Positions 9,183-17,536 of a DNA stretch of 64,000 bases are shown here, piece after piece. Position 1 is the first letter of the stretch; every line of letters begins with the position of its first letter. Source of the stretch: Paenibacillus cremeus (GTDB lineage Bacteria > Bacillota > Bacilli > Paenibacillales > NBRC-103111). The DNA is taken from contig NZ_VNJI01000043.1 in assembly GCF_007786445.1 (NCBI RefSeq), forward strand, positions 1 through 64,000, written 5' to 3'. The position numbers and the translations under genes are program-made. The notes beneath the pieces were generated by a model. The model did not search any database and was not told the origin of the DNA. It worked only from the letters and a program-made list of their open reading frames with translations.

Positions 9183-10025
9183 ATGCGCACAATTCATACA
9201 GACGAGATTCGAGACACGGTGGCCAGATTATGCTGGGAGGCCTGCTATTATTTGCCGCCGGACATTCTAAGCGGCTTCAAGAAAGCGGAGCAGAAGGAAG
9301 TATCTCCGCTCGGCAAGTCCATACTGGGACAATTGATCGAAAATGCGGAGTTGGCGACAAGCCAGCACATGCCATACTGCCATGACACAGGACTGGCTGT
9401 AGTGTATGTGGAAGTAGGCCAGGAGGTACATATTACCGGCGGAGCGTATCTGGATGCCATTCATGACGGCGTTCGCAAGGGCTATGACGAGGGCTTCCTG
9501 CGTAAATCCGTCGTGGGCGACCCTCTGCTGCGCGTCAATACGAATGACAACACTCCTGCGGTCGTACATACCGAGATCGTGCCTGGGGATCAGATCAAAA
9601 TTACGGTGCTGCCGAAGGGCGGCGGCAGTGAGAATATGAGTGCCATGAAGTTCCTGCTGCCTGGCGAAGGGGCCGAAGGGGTCAAGCAATTCGTGCTCGA
9701 CACGATTATTGCCGCAGGCGGAAAGGCTTGTCCTCCGCTGGTCGTCGGTGTGGGCATCGGGGGCAGCTTTGACAAGGTGACGGCGATCGCGAAAGAGGCG
9801 GTGCTCCGTGAAGTTGGCGAGCATCACCATGAGCCGCACCTCAAGCAGCTGGAGGAAGAGCTGCTGGAAGCGATCAACAAAACCGGCATTGGCCCGCAAG
9901 GCCTCGGCGGCGTCAGCACGGCGCTGTGGGTAGCGGTGGAAACGTACGCCTGCCATATTACCGCGCTGCCGGTTGCAGTCAACATTCAGTGCCACGCGGC
10001 CCGCAAGAAAACCGCTGTGATTTGA
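9183..10025 (+). CDS. Fe-S hydro-lyase alpha subunit (class I fumarase / tartrate dehydratase type)
   Basis: A 280-aa alpha subunit of a two-component [4Fe-4S] hydro-lyase. The three cluster cysteines are visible: C66 (MPYCHDTG), C183 (GKACPPL) and C270 (NIQCHAAR). Class I fumarases and L-tartrate dehydratases interconvert a hydroxy-dicarboxylate and its dehydrated form. Which substrate is used cannot be decided from sequence. The ATG at 9183 is chosen because AAAGGA lies about 11 bases before it; an ATG at 9171 and TTG at 9162 overlap the end of the oligogalacturonate lyase gene. The beta subunit follows after 21 bases. Location in a sugar-acid island favours a tartrate-like or C4 diacid substrate rather than housekeeping fumarase. 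Confidence 0.9.
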   Translation: MRTIHTDEIRDTVARLCWEACYYLPPDILSGFKKAEQKEVSPLGKSILGQLIENAELATSQHMPYCHDTGLAVVYVEVGQEVHITGGAYLDAIHDGVRKGYDEGFLRKSVVGDPLLRVNTNDNTPAVVHTEIVPGDQIKITVLPKGGGSENMSAMKFLLPGEGAEGVKQFVLDTIIAAGGKACPPLVVGVGIGGSFDKVTAIAKEAVLREVGEHHHEPHLKQLEEELLEAINKTGIGPQGLGGVSTALWVAVETYACHITALPVAVNIQCHAARKKTAVI

Positions 10026-10046
10026 CGGAGAGGAGCATACAACAAC

Positions 10047-10601
10047 ATGACACAATACCGCCTAACGACCCCACTCACCGATGAAGTAATTCGACAGCTG
10101 CAGGTCGGCGACGAAGTGCTGTTGACCGGAACGATCTATATGGCCAGAGACGCGGCGCATAAGCGCATGATTGAGCTGTTGGAGAAGGGCGATCCGCTGC
10201 CCGTTGATTTAAAAGGGGAAATTATTTTTTACGCCGGACCTTGTCCGCCGAAGCCAGGGCAAATTATTGGCCCAGTGGCGCCGACGACGGCATACCGTAT
10301 GGATCCGTATGCACCGGCTATGTATGAGTACGGCGTGAAGGGAGCCATTGGAAAGGGGCCGCGCCGGGATATGGTGAAAGAAGCCTGCGTCCAATATACA
10401 GCCGTTTCCTTTGCTGCGATTGGCGGTTTGTCCGCCGTGCTGAGCCAGAAGATTAAAGCTGTCGACATCGTGGCCTACGAGGATCTCGGACCGGAAGCGA
10501 TCCGCAGACTGCAGGTGGAGGACTTCCCAATGCTCGTGGCGTACGATGCGCATGGGAACGACCTATACGAGCAAGAAATCGCAAAATATCGTCAAGTGTA
10601 A
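10047..10601 (+). CDS. Fe-S hydro-lyase beta subunit (class I fumarase / tartrate dehydratase type)
   Basis: A 184-aa beta subunit matching the C-terminal domain of class I fumarases and TtdB. Typical stretches are DEVLLTGTIYMARDAAHKR, a GPCPP..GQIIGPVAPTTAYRMD loop region and the GKG glycine/lysine motif. It completes the active site of the alpha subunit encoded just upstream. The start ATG is 21 bases after the alpha stop, with a GGAGAGGAG site between them, a tight operon arrangement. Its stop at 10599-10601 is immediately followed by the remnant of an aldo/keto reductase in another frame, so DNA has probably been deleted right after this gene. Confidence 0.9.
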   Translation: MTQYRLTTPLTDEVIRQLQVGDEVLLTGTIYMARDAAHKRMIELLEKGDPLPVDLKGEIIFYAGPCPPKPGQIIGPVAPTTAYRMDPYAPAMYEYGVKGAIGKGPRRDMVKEACVQYTAVSFAAIGGLSAVLSQKIKAVDIVAYEDLGPEAIRRLQVEDFPMLVAYDAHGNDLYEQEIAKYRQV

Positions 10602-10602
10602 C

Positions 10603-10878
10603 CACGCCTATTACTACGAGATCGCCGAACGCTTCACTGCGCACGCAGCGGAACACGGTGTGAATGCTGCCAGCTTGGCGATGGCCTGGGTGATGTCGCA
10701 TCCTGCAGTGACTGCGCCGATTATCGGGGCCCGCACGATGGAGCAGCTGGAGCTGGCCATTGCCGCACAGGATATTCACCTGACGCCGGAGTGGCGAGAT
10801 GCCATCTCGGCGCTGTCGATTACGCCGCCTCCTGCAACGGATCGCTCGGAGGAGCAGGAGAAACCTCGCATTTCGTAG
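10603..10878 (+). pseudogene. C-terminal remnant of an aldo/keto reductase
   Basis: The frame from 10603 to the stop at 10878 encodes about 90 residues that read as an aldo/keto reductase C-terminus. It has AERFTAHAAEHGV, then SLAMAWVMSHPAVTAPIIGA, then TMEQLELAIAA, and a proline-rich end. The barrel N-terminus with the catalytic Asp, Tyr, Lys and His is missing. There is no start codon or ribosome-binding site of its own; the open frame runs back only into the hydro-lyase beta gene in another phase. It is best read as a decayed gene truncated by a deletion. Confidence 0.8.
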
Positions 10879-10920
10879 AAAAATCTAAATTTTACACAAG
10901 CTGACCTAGAAATAACCCGA

Positions 10921-10947
10921 TTGTGTGCGCTTACAATCCTGTATAAT
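10921..10947 (+). promoter_or_regulatory. Possible promoter before the 11012 lipoprotein gene
   Basis: A perfect -10 hexamer TATAAT lies at 10942-10947. TTGTGT (10921-10926) could serve as -35, but the spacer is only 15 bases. TGTGTGCGCTTACA (10922-10935) overlaps it and is a weak cre-like sequence with two internal mismatches. Confidence 0.4.
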
Positions 10948-11011
10948 TTTACTTATGGGTCACTTAAAGGTTATCTATATAAAAACGATCAGATGATGGA
11001 GGGGTTGCAAC

Positions 11012-12382
11012 ATGATGGGGAATAAGAAGTTGAAAGGGCTTCCAGTCGCACTTTCTTTGGTAATGCTGGGGGGATTGCTAGCCGCTTGTAATTCCGGAGG
11101 AGGAACAGCTCAGCCAGCGGCAACGGCCGAGCCGCAAGCCAAGGGTGCCGGCGCAGCAGATCCTGCCAAGCAAGTGAGCGAAGCTCCGGCAGAGCTTACT
11201 TTCTACGTAGCTATCAACGGGTGGACGGAAGAACGTTTCAATGAAGCGTACGGAAGCCAGATTAAGAAGAAGTTTCCGAACTATACGCTGAAATTTATTC
11301 CTCAAGGAACTGCAGGCAACAAGACGCTGGAGGGCGTCATTACATCCGGGCAGAACGTCGATATTTTGATCACCTCCATCGGTTTGACCTCCTCCTTCTT
11401 GACGCAGTTTGATATGCAGTATGATATCAGCGATCTGATCAAGAAATATAATTATGACTTATCCCGTCTGGAGCCTTCGACGATTGAGATCCAGAAGCAG
11501 CTGTCCGGCAATGGCGGCATCTATGGACTTCCGGTCAGCACCACTTCGGCGGCGCTGTTCTACAACAAGGCCATCTTTGATAAATTTGGCGTCCCTTATC
11601 CGAAAGAGGGCATGACATGGGATGAGCTGTACGATCTCGCGAAGAAGATGACGCGCAATGACGGCGGCCAGCAGTACAAAGGGATGACGATGTCGGTTCA
11701 GCACTTGATGCTGCTTAACCAATTGTCGGCGCCGCATTTGGAAGCGAAGACGTATAAAAACCAGTTCACCACCGACGTATTCCGTCAAGCGTTCGAGAAC
11801 TTGGCCCGCTTCTACACGATTCCTGGCAACGGCCTCGTGAACAACAAGTACAGCAAGGCCAGCCAAGAGGAGCCATTCTACAAGGATCAGAACGTGGCGA
11901 TGTATGCAGCTCTCAGTACTACTGGGGATGTCTTCAGAGAATCGATCGACTGGGATATGATTCAGCTGCCGTTCTTCAAGGATAAGCCGGGCATCGGACC
12001 GCAATCGTATCCGAACTACTTCTACTTGTCCAAGGCGAGCAAGAACAAAGACGCGGCGTTCCAAGTTATGGCTTACGTGACGTCGGATGAGTTCCAGGAG
12101 TTTATGAACAAGAGTGGTAACCCTTCAATCTTGAAGGATCCTAGCAAGCTCAAATCGACCTTTGCTGCTGACGCTTCCTACTTCAAAGGCAAAAACGTCA
12201 AATCAATGCTGCCGGCTAAATTCGCTGCTCCGACGGAAAAGTCGAAGTACCAGACGATTGCGGATACCGAGATGCAAAATGCGCTCGTCGATTATGCTAC
12301 GGGTAAGAAGGACATTAACTCTGCCCTCCGTGATGCAGGTGAACGTGTAGATAAAGCCATCGAAGCTGAGAAGAAGAAGTAA
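11012..12382 (+). CDS. Extracellular solute-binding lipoprotein (456 aa), orphan ABC component
   Basis: A lipoprotein with lipobox Cys at residue 26 (LLAAC), an Ala/Pro-rich linker and a type II binding domain. The hinge region holds a 15-residue block, YNKAIFDKFGVPYPK. A near-identical block occurs in the proteins at 12592 and 24195, making the three clear paralogues. All three also end in a similar helical tail (KDINSALRDAGERVDKAIEA here). Two ATGs stand in tandem at 11012 and 11015; a strong GGAGGGG site precedes them. A terminator separates the gene from its frameshifted paralogue. No permease genes lie nearby. The ligand is presumably a saccharide, by family. Confidence 0.9.
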   Translation: MMGNKKLKGLPVALSLVMLGGLLAACNSGGGTAQPAATAEPQAKGAGAADPAKQVSEAPAELTFYVAINGWTEERFNEAYGSQIKKKFPNYTLKFIPQGTAGNKTLEGVITSGQNVDILITSIGLTSSFLTQFDMQYDISDLIKKYNYDLSRLEPSTIEIQKQLSGNGGIYGLPVSTTSAALFYNKAIFDKFGVPYPKEGMTWDELYDLAKKMTRNDGGQQYKGMTMSVQHLMLLNQLSAPHLEAKTYKNQFTTDVFRQAFENLARFYTIPGNGLVNNKYSKASQEEPFYKDQNVAMYAALSTTGDVFRESIDWDMIQLPFFKDKPGIGPQSYPNYFYLSKASKNKDAAFQVMAYVTSDEFQEFMNKSGNPSILKDPSKLKSTFAADASYFKGKNVKSMLPAKFAAPTEKSKYQTIADTEMQNALVDYATGKKDINSALRDAGERVDKAIEAEKKK

Positions 12383-12480
12383 GGAACTCCTCTTAAAAAT
12401 TGCGCCCAAGCATTGTCAGATATTGCCAACTGGATTATAATGGTCATATCAAGACGTGAACTAGGGCCGAGATCAGGAGA

Positions 12481-12548
12481 AACCCGAGCGCGTTACACGA
12501 TTGCTTCCAAGTGAAGCGAGGTGTGACGCGATCGGGTTTTTGTTTTTT
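12481..12548 (+). terminator. Strong Rho-independent terminator between the two paralogous lipoprotein genes
   Basis: A long stem pairs AACCCGAGCGCGTTACAC with GTGTGACGCGATCGGGTT, with an inner GCTTC/GAAGC stem, followed by TTTTTGTTTTTT. Confidence 0.9.
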
Positions 12549-12591
12549 CCTGCATCAATTCACAACGGCTCGTTAAGAGGAGGGGTTTCGA

Positions 12592-13931
12592 ATGAGAAGG
12601 AAGAAGGCGATGACGATGCTGCTCAGCTTGTCCTTTCTGGGAGCGTTTGCACTGGCTGGCTGCGGACAAGGCGCACAAGGAGTGGAGCAGCCCGGTACCG
12701 GAGCGAGTAAGGCGGAGGCTGTGAAGTCGGAAGGGTACAATAATGAGCCGGTGACGCTGACGTTTTACTCTCATAACGCGGGGGTCTTGACTGATGCAGA
12801 CTTGGAGGAGCTGGTGACGAAGCCGGTGAAGGCCAAGTATCCGAACATTACGCCTAAGCTAGTCACCGGCACCAAGCTGGATGCGCTGATCGCTTCCGGG
12901 GATGTGCCCGACGTCATTTTGACCAGCAACTATTATTTGCTCGATCTGCTGCAGCTGGGGCTGGGGTCGGATTTGAACGATTTTATTAAGCAGGAGAAAA
13001 TGGATTTCAGCAAATTCGAGCCGGAAACGATCAACGTAATGAAGGGCTTCGGCGACAAAGGGGAGTTCTTCGGCATTCCGTATGCGATGAATTATGGGAT
13101 GCTGCTGTATAACAAGGACATTTTTGACAAATTCGGCGTACCGTATCCGAAGGATGGGATGAATTGGAGCCAAGTGCTGGAGCTTGCGCGAAAAGTGACC
13201 CGCATGGATCAAGGCACGCAGTATATCGGACTGGATCTGCAATCGCCGACCCTGCTGACCCTCCTTACGGCCTTGGGGTGGTAGACGAGAAGCAGGAGAA
13301 ATCGGTCCTAATGACCGACGCCTACAAGAAGGTATTTGGGATTTATGAGCAAAATTATGGCATCCCGGGAAGCGTCGAGCCTGGCAAGAAGTATTCCTTC
13401 GGCATTGATTATTTCCTAAAGGACCAGAAAACCGCGATGTTCCCTTACTGGCATTCAGCCATCACGGCCAGGCTCCCCCAGCTGAAGGAAGCGGGCAAAG
13501 GCTTTAACTGGGACCTGGTCTCGTTCCCTTCCTTCGATGACAAGCCGGGCTTCGGCCGGGAAATCGACTTCCATCTGGCGATGGTGACTCCGAACAGCAA
13601 GAATAAAAAAGCAGCCTATGCCGTCTTGAAAACCCTGGTCAGCGAAGAAGCCCAGAAGGCGATGAACCGCGGGACACGCATTACCGTCCTGAAGGATCCT
13701 GCGCTGAAAAAAGAAGTGTCGGTCGACACGAAGCTGTACGAAGGCAAAAACCTGCAAGGGATTTTCACCGTGAAGCCGGCTCCGCTGCCGAAGGCGACCA
13801 AGTATGACGTCAAGCTGTATCCGTACCTGAGTGAAGCTGCCAAGAACATGGCCTACGATAAAAAGGATATCAACACGGTGCTCCGCGAAGCGGAAGAGAA
13901 GGCCAACAAATTTATTCAAGAAAATAAATAA
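12592..13931 (+). pseudogene. Frameshifted solute-binding lipoprotein gene, paralogue of 11012 and 24195
   Basis: The gene starts well: ribosome site AAGAGGAGGGG, signal peptide and lipobox Cys at residue 24 (ALAGC), and the shared YNKDIFDKFGVPYPK block. The frame stops at 13282-13284 (TAG), but homologous sequence continues one frame earlier (LGVVDEKQEKSV) up to the stop at 13931. One missing G in the GGGG run at 13275-13278 explains both frames: with five G the reading continues unbroken at about 447 aa. Everything else looks intact, including the typical tail, so the lesion is either very recent or a sequencing/assembly error. If real, the product is cut within the binding domain. Confidence 0.85.
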
Positions 13932-13981
13932 GGCAAGCCGACATGGCCTGCCTTAGACTTAGAGCAATCGAAGAAGCAAGG

Positions 13982-14413
13982 CTACAGCCTGGACCTTCGA
14001 ATAGCCTGATTGATGACCTCCGAGCATACGAGTCCGAAGGCAATCGCGCCCGAGATCATGAACGCCTTCGCGCCTAGCTGTACTGCCAAATCGTAGTGGT
14101 TCTCGACTACGTTCCGCATGGCGTCATAGGCAGTGCCTCCCGGCACCAGCGGGATGACTCCCGAGACACTGAACACGATGATCGGTGTTTTGTAAATTTT
14201 GGCCAGCACTTGGCTTAGCACCGTGACGAAGAAGGAGGCCGCAAGCGAGGCCATAATCGCACCCACCGGCAGCTCCTGCAGAAGCACGTAGAGCAGCCAC
14301 CCAAGCATGCCGACGAAGCCGCAGGGCAGGAGTGTTTTTCTCGGTACGTTGAACAAAATAGAAAAGGCGCTGGACGCAACAAAGCTGGTGAGGAGCTGCT
14401 CGATAATGATCAG
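13982..14413 (-). CDS. Threonine/serine exporter family protein, small C-terminal-type subunit
   Basis: A membrane protein of about 143 aa with three to four hydrophobic helices, matching the C-terminal half of ThrE-type exporters (NVPRK, GFVGMLGWLLY and VPGGTAYDA motifs). In frame, homologous sequence reaches upstream of the first ordinary start (TTG, 14356) into LLTSFVASSAF, typical for the family N-terminus. I therefore place the start at the CTG 14413-14411, which overlaps the TGA of the upstream gene. GGGGAGGGG stands 5 bases before it. Non-AUG starts of this kind are rare, so the start is uncertain. It forms one exporter with the larger subunit encoded upstream. Confidence 0.8.
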   Translation of the reverse strand: MIIIEQLLTSFVASSAFSILFNVPRKTLLPCGFVGMLGWLLYVLLQELPVGAIMASLAASFFVTVLSQVLAKIYKTPIIVFSVSGVIPLVPGGTAYDAMRNVVENHYDLAVQLGAKAFMISGAIAFGLVCSEVINQAIRRSRL

Positions 14414-15192
14414 AAGAACCCCTCCCCACTGTAAAAGGCCAACACAAATGCGATGCCCGAGCCGATGGCAAAGGCGGTGAGAAACGCCTCCGCGCCCTTG
14501 GACACGCCTGAAACGAAGTGGCCCGCCATCAAATCTCTTACGGCGTTGGTAATGAGAAGGCCCGGCACAAGCGGCATGACGGAGCCGATAATGATTTTAT
14601 CCAGGTCATGGCCCAATCCGCTGCTAACCCAAAGGCAGGAGCAGAGACCGATGACGAGCGAGGCCAGCCCTTCGGCAAACAGCTTGATCGACACGAGGCG
14701 GTGCGTCAGCACGAGCACCGCATAGCCGATGCCGCCGGAGATCGCGGCTGGGATAAAGTCTCGCCAGGTGCCCTGAAACATAATCAGGAAGCATCCGCTG
14801 GCTATGGCAGCGGCGAGCAGCATCACGGTGAACGGATAGCTCAGATTGGCCGCTTCCGTCTGTTTCAGCAGCGTTAGAGCTTCCTTCATGGAAAGCTCAC
14901 CTTGAGAAAGGCGCCGGGAGACATCGTTGACGATGGTTACTTTGCGCAAATCCGTGGACCGTTCGGTGATGCGGACCAATCGGGTCGTCAGCGCATCTCC
15001 CTCGGTGGAAAAGATGATGCCGGTCGGGGTAACAAAGCTGTGCGCGTTCTCGATGCCCAGCGCTCCGGCCATGCGGATCATCGTATCCTCGACCCGGTAC
15101 GTTTCCGCGCCGTTCTCGAGCATCATTTTGCCGGCTAATAAGATGAGCTCCACGACTTCCTGCGTCGCATTCGCTTGATGGGCTTGATACAC
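14410..15192 (-). CDS. Threonine/serine exporter family protein, large N-terminal-type subunit
   Basis: A 260-aa protein of the ThrE/DUF1212 family. The soluble N-terminal part (about 1-125) has the family signature of a helix-rich region, GAETYRVEDTMIRMA, and then FVTPTGI. Five or so hydrophobic helices follow. In corynebacterial ThrE both halves are fused; here the second half is the next gene, overlapping by four bases. The start is GTG 15192, with GAGGTGA 6 bases upstream. The pair likely exports small amino or organic acids across the membrane; substrate not determinable. Confidence 0.85.
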   Translation of the reverse strand: MYQAHQANATQEVVELILLAGKMMLENGAETYRVEDTMIRMAGALGIENAHSFVTPTGIIFSTEGDALTTRLVRITERSTDLRKVTIVNDVSRRLSQGELSMKEALTLLKQTEAANLSYPFTVMLLAAAIASGCFLIMFQGTWRDFIPAAISGGIGYAVLVLTHRLVSIKLFAEGLASLVIGLCSCLWVSSGLGHDLDKIIIGSVMPLVPGLLITNAVRDLMAGHFVSGVSKGAEAFLTAFAIGSGIAFVLAFYSGEGFF

Positions 15193-15229
15193 CGCAAAGT
15201 CACCTCGATTCGTACATAAGACATTATGA

Positions 15230-15254
15230 AACCCACGGGTTTTGTCCGTGGGTT
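15230..15254. repeat. Compact palindromic hairpin
   Basis: AACCCACGG (15230-15238) and CCGTGGGTT (15246-15254) form a perfect 9-bp stem with a 7-base loop, lying between two minus-strand genes. There is no strong T run on either strand. It may be a weak terminator for the 15974-15330 gene, or a relic of a small mobile element: the CCCACGG/CCGTGGG wording resembles terminal hairpins of some IS200/IS605-type elements. No transposase remains are visible. Confidence 0.5.
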
Positions 15255-15329
15255 AAATGTTATTATACCATATTCTGCTGTACGAATCACGAGCGGGGGA
15301 CATGGCTGACTAGAGACGAGGTTACTTGG

Positions 15330-15974
15330 TTACGTCAGCGGGGGGATGAGCTTCCATATCATTTTCCACCATTTTTTTTCCTTGGCTGCGGCGACCATAC
15401 GCTTGGTTTCCAGCATTTCGCGGATCAGCACGGTCACTTCTTCATCGCGCGTCCGGATGTACTCGTCGATGGAAGCGAAGGCGTCGTCAACTTTTTCCTC
15501 TTGTGCACGGAGCTTTTCCATCATTTTATTGTGCTTGACCTTGAGCACGGTGAACTCGACGTCGAGATGGTTCGTGAGGGTTTGCAGCTGATAGAGCTGA
15601 TTATCTGTCTTCTTCATGTATTGATGCATTTGAGTCTCAATCTGCTGATTGACGATGTCAATAATTTCCTCCCGGGCTACCGTTGGGGAAGGCGGGGCAG
15701 CGGAGACGGAGGGGGTCGTGCTGCCGCCGTTCGTGTACTTCTCAGCCAGCTCCTTGATCGCCGGTACCAGCATATGGCCTTGCATTAAGCGCTGCTTTAA
15801 TTCTTTGATCACCGTCAGATCCTGAGGTGCGAATTGCCTTGCGCCGTCCGCGCGTTTGGCCACGGCGTAGCCATTCCATTCCAGGAGCACACACCAGCGC
15901 TGCAAGGACACGGCGGGGACCAATAGCTCGTTTGCTGCATCTTCTAGGGATTTAGGGGATGAATTACGCTCCAT
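15330..15974 (-). CDS. MerR-like helix-turn-helix protein with coiled coil and basic C-terminus
   Basis: A 214-aa protein in three parts. An N-terminal MerR-like DNA-binding segment covers about residues 8-75 (SLEDAANELLVPAVSLQRWC, then a wing with YAVAKR.DGARQF). A Ser/Pro/Thr-rich linker lies around 80-100. A long coiled coil follows, ending in a tryptophan- and lysine-rich tail (EKKWWKMIWKLIPPL) that could touch membrane. This layout recalls RacA-type chromosome-anchoring proteins and MerR/DUF3967 proteins of Bacillota, but identity is not certain. The start ATG 15974 has AGAGGTG 10 bases upstream; an in-frame ATG at 16004 lacks a good site. Confidence 0.75.
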   Translation of the reverse strand: MERNSSPKSLEDAANELLVPAVSLQRWCVLLEWNGYAVAKRADGARQFAPQDLTVIKELKQRLMQGHMLVPAIKELAEKYTNGGSTTPSVSAAPPSPTVAREEIIDIVNQQIETQMHQYMKKTDNQLYQLQTLTNHLDVEFTVLKVKHNKMMEKLRAQEEKVDDAFASIDEYIRTRDEEVTVLIREMLETKRMVAAAKEKKWWKMIWKLIPPLT

Positions 15975-16126
15975 ATCGACGATACACCTCTTTTGACTAA
16001 GCATTTCTCTTACTATAGTAAAGGCAATCTAGTAAAAAGGCTGTCGAAGTGCGATGTCAAAATAAAAAATAAACGCTGCGGTCCATGCTGCGTAAGCGCC
16101 TGGTCTAGTTGAGTTGCCCATTTTTA

Positions 16127-16155
16127 TTGAGAAAATATAGCAGATACGCTATAGT
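16127..16155 (+). promoter_or_regulatory. Sigma-A type promoter before larA
   Basis: TTGAGA (16127-16132), a 17-base spacer and TATAGT (16150-16155) form a near-consensus promoter 40 bases before the start codon. Confidence 0.65.
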
Positions 16156-16194
16156 TTTAAATGACAAACAGTTCCAGAATAGGAGTGAATCATC

Positions 16195-17460
16195 ATGCGC
16201 TTGTCTATGCTGTATGGTAAAACCGGTTTAGAGGTAGAAGTACCAGACCACGCTGTAGTTATTGAGCCGCGTCACCTGCCTGGATTAGAGGATGAGAAAA
16301 GCGCTGTTATGGAAGCGCTACACCATCCGATTGGACTTGCCCCGCTACAAACCCTCGTGAAATCAACCGATAAAGTCGCGATCGTCATCAGCGATTTGAC
16401 CCGCCCAACCCCCAATCACAAGCTCGTGCCCTGGCTCATTGAAGCACTTCCTCATGTTCCTCATGAACAATTCGTCATTATTAATGGAACCGGAACGCAC
16501 CGGGATCAAACTAGAGAAGAATTCGTTCAAATGCTGGGGGAGTGGGTCGTAGACCATATCCGGATTATCAATCACCATTGCCATAATAAAGATGAGCTGA
16601 GCTTAATCGGCCGCAGTGAGTTTGGCTGTGATGTATATTTGAATAAAGAGTATGTGGAAGCGGATTTCCGGATTGTGACGGGATTTATTGAACCGCACTT
16701 TTTTGCCGGATTCTCGGGAGGTCCGAAGGGGGTCATGCCGGGGATCGCGGGGATCGAGACGATCTTGACGTTCCATAACGCCAGAATGATCGGCGATCCG
16801 CTTGCGACGTGGGGCAATATGACGGGCAACCCGCTGCAGCGGATGGCTGGCGAGGTCAACCGGTTGTGCAGCCCGCATTTGATGCTGAATGTGACACTGA
16901 ACAAGCATAAAGAGATTACGAAGGTGTTTGCGGGCGAGCTGTTTGCAGCACATGAGGCGGGCTGTACATTTGCCAAGGAGCATGCGATGGTCCCGGTGGA
17001 TCAGCGCTTTGACGTCGTGCTCACGTCCAATTCCGGATATCCGCTCGATCAGAACCTATATCAAGCGGTGAAGGGCATGAGCGCCGCTCATAAAATCGTG
17101 AAGCAAGGCGGGACGATTATTTGTGCCTCGGAATGCTCGGACGGAATACCGAATCATGGGAATTATGCCGAGATTTTGCAGATGGGAAAGACGCCGCAGG
17201 AGCTGCTCGAGCTGATCAATGATCCAGCGTTTTCCAAGTTTGATCAATGGCAGGTACAAAAGCAGGCTGTCGTCCAAACGTGGGCGGATGTGCAGGTCTA
17301 CTCCTGTTTACCGGATGAAGATATTGAGCGTGCGATGCTGAAGCCAGTACACAACATCGATCAAGCTTTGCAAGAGTTGAAGAAAAAATATGGGGAGCAG
17401 ATGTCCGTTGCCGTACTGCCTATGGGGCCGCTTACAATTCCTTATGTTAAAGGGGAGTAA
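16195..17460 (+). CDS. larA: LarA-type nickel-dependent racemase
   Basis: A 421-aa member of the lactate racemase family, which uses a nickel-pincer nucleotide cofactor to racemise or epimerise 2-hydroxyacids. The key residues known from Lactiplantibacillus LarA are present at constant offset: D67 and R70 (SDLTRPTP), H102 (GTHRD), H168 (EPHFF), K178 (GGPKGVMPG, the cofactor-linking lysine) and H194 (TFHNAR). The start ATG follows AGGAGTG. The cofactor-building genes larB, larC and larE are not in this window, so they must be elsewhere. LarA homologues act on lactate, malate and various sugar acids; given the nearby islands a sugar-acid substrate is possible but unproven. Confidence 0.9.
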   Translation: MRLSMLYGKTGLEVEVPDHAVVIEPRHLPGLEDEKSAVMEALHHPIGLAPLQTLVKSTDKVAIVISDLTRPTPNHKLVPWLIEALPHVPHEQFVIINGTGTHRDQTREEFVQMLGEWVVDHIRIINHHCHNKDELSLIGRSEFGCDVYLNKEYVEADFRIVTGFIEPHFFAGFSGGPKGVMPGIAGIETILTFHNARMIGDPLATWGNMTGNPLQRMAGEVNRLCSPHLMLNVTLNKHKEITKVFAGELFAAHEAGCTFAKEHAMVPVDQRFDVVLTSNSGYPLDQNLYQAVKGMSAAHKIVKQGGTIICASECSDGIPNHGNYAEILQMGKTPQELLELINDPAFSKFDQWQVQKQAVVQTWADVQVYSCLPDEDIERAMLKPVHNIDQALQELKKKYGEQMSVAVLPMGPLTIPYVKGE

Positions 17461-17536
17461 GATGGAAATCCCGGAAGCGACTGGGGGTTCATTTCCCGGG
17501 CAATCAAAAGGCAGATGAAAGCGGGCGTAGACATCG

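Noticed and set aside
10922-10935. Confident cre box before the 11012 gene
   Set aside because: TGTGTGCGCTTACA departs from the consensus at two core positions; kept only as a weak remark.
13164-13931. Independent 255-codon gene starting at 13164
   Set aside because: Its first about 35 codons are a shadow of the upstream frame; real homology begins at the frameshift near 13275.
15230-15254. Confident IS200/IS605 end
   Set aside because: Only a single hairpin is present with no transposase, TnpB or second end, so it is reported only as a repeat.
17461-17536. Short gene between larA and the MFS gene
   Set aside because: An 18-codon frame starting ATGGAAATC has no ribosome site beyond the larA end and no recognisable content.
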